Source: Delphinapterus leucas (Eukaryota > Chordata > Mammalia > Artiodactyla > Monodontidae). Taken from it: DNA of 64,000 nucleotides. The position numbers and the translations under genes are program-made. The DNA is taken from positions 82,681,714 to 82,745,713 of the forward strand of contig NW_022098076.1 in assembly GCF_002288925.2 (NCBI RefSeq), read 5' to 3'. The notes below the pieces were generated by a model. That model was not told the origin of the DNA and did not search any database. It saw only the letters and a list, made by a program, of their open reading frames with translations. Numbering within the stretch: position 1 is the first letter of the stretch; the number at the start of each line of letters is the position of its first letter. Below are positions 62,783 to 64,000 of the stretch, in pieces.

Positions 62783-64000
62783 AACAATATTTCTCTTTTA
62801 GTAGCCTGCATACATCGTTCTGTTGTTGCATGCTTATGTTATTTAGAAATATTACATCACCTGCTGACCCCAGTCATCTGGGTCCTGGACTGAGGGACCA
62901 CATCTTTTCATCTGTTTCCTTTAATTCAGCTCTATGTCTGGATCAGGCTTTCACCAAATTCATGGCAGTGAACGTACCATGCAAAAGACAGAATTAAAGT
63001 CTGGCTTCCTGTCATTGAAATGTTCTGGACCTAACTGGACCTTAGTGAAAAGATTAGAGGGTTATGAAAAACTCACCAGAAATCTGCAAGACCTGGAAGA
63101 CAGGGTGGGGCAGGAAAGGGTGGGAGCAGCAATTTGGATTTCGGGTGCTTTTCCTACTTGTTTTGTCAGCTGTGAGTCTCACTTGCTGGTAAATCCTTAG
63201 AAATTATATGTGTTTTGTTTCCCCTTTAAATGGTAAATTCACGGGGTGGGGGGCGAAGAACAGTTTCTGCTATGGCTTTGTGTGGGTGTGTGACAAATGA
63301 TACATAAAGGAGGAAAACAATTCTTATCCTTTGAATCTGTTCACAGAAATACATAGGAAAATTTTGAGAAATCCAGGGCATGTGGCTTCCTGCTCATTCT
63401 AAGGGCATTTACCATATGTGTCCAACGTCTCAGCTGTATCCGTGACTCTGGAATTTTGGTTATTGTTTTAAGCAGCGTGCCGGCATACCCACTGGAAAGC
63501 TCTTATTCTCTGCTCTAAGTGCTGTGTACTTTAGGGTGATTGTCAGAGGTTTTTAGGACATGGGTTTGATTGCAAAGAATCCTTATCTCCAAGGTAACAC
63601 CGACATTCCTATTGGCTGAGAACAGTGTGTCCTCCCTGTTTGGGTCTTTGTGCTATTTGAATAGCATCGTAGGAGCAAATTTACTTGAGAGCGTTCAGAG
63701 TCCAGGAAATGGAAGAAGCAGCACTGTTCCCAGTTACCCTGTGTGTTTGTTCTATATAGTTTGTACCTGCTGAGTGACCCAGGACACCACCTCAAACCTT
63801 GCTCAAGGTTGACTTCTCCTCACGTAATCTCCCCTCTCGCACACCCCCCGGCCCCGAGCTCTTTTGTAGTTGTCTTATCTCTACCTAAACTACCATCTTA
63901 ACTTGGAAAAACTTGGACCACATTTTTCTCCTGTTTTAATTGAGACTGCTTTTGCTGCTTCTCATACTACGATTAGTTCTTTCTACACGGATCAGAGATA
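62783..64000. other. Intronic sequence, nothing recognised
   Basis: Open frames of 60-90 codons on both strands without domains. No named repeat. Confidence 0.35.

Overview
This is mammalian nuclear DNA, almost certainly from a cetacean (whale or dolphin). The clue is five insertions of one young tRNA-derived SINE that begins GGGGCTTCCCTGGTGG and ends in an A-rich tail. It matches the CHR family known from cetaceans and their closest artiodactyl relatives. Young L1 3' ends of the artiodactyl/cetacean type, L2, MIR and hAT-Charlie relics complete the picture. There are no bacterial, plasmid or phage features.

I can support one coding feature: a 302-bp internal exon on the + strand at 34304-34605. 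Its 100-residue peptide is recognisable as part of NYAP2, a neuronal phosphoprotein adaptor for PI3-kinase. It has a good acceptor, a good donor and a plausible branch point. The exon with the family's YxxM motifs is not in the window and neither is any start-codon exon that I could see, so nearly all of the 64 kb reads as two long introns around this exon.

Layout: 1-22.6 kb is AT-rich intron with an L1 3' end, L2 and MIR fragments and hAT elements (MER5 type, MER20). 22.6-34.3 kb holds two + strand CHR SINEs, one carrying a 100-N gap and a fold-back, plus a TATC microsatellite, a pyrimidine tract and an L1 tail just before the exon. 34.6-52.2 kb holds three more L1 insertions, two of them with inverted 5' ends, two antisense CHR SINEs and a long L2. 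52.2-64 kb is mostly L2 relics, with one antisense SINE and an L1 nested in an L2.

I did not find a new biological system. The observations most worth checking are the opposed SINE copies that bracket the exon (possible exon circularisation or RNA editing), two L1s with twin-priming structure, two direct repeats that enclose only a poly(A)/poly(T) tract, and a SINE that has target-site duplications but no 3' end. Family names for old repeats come from remembered consensus patterns, not from a search, and their edges are approximate.
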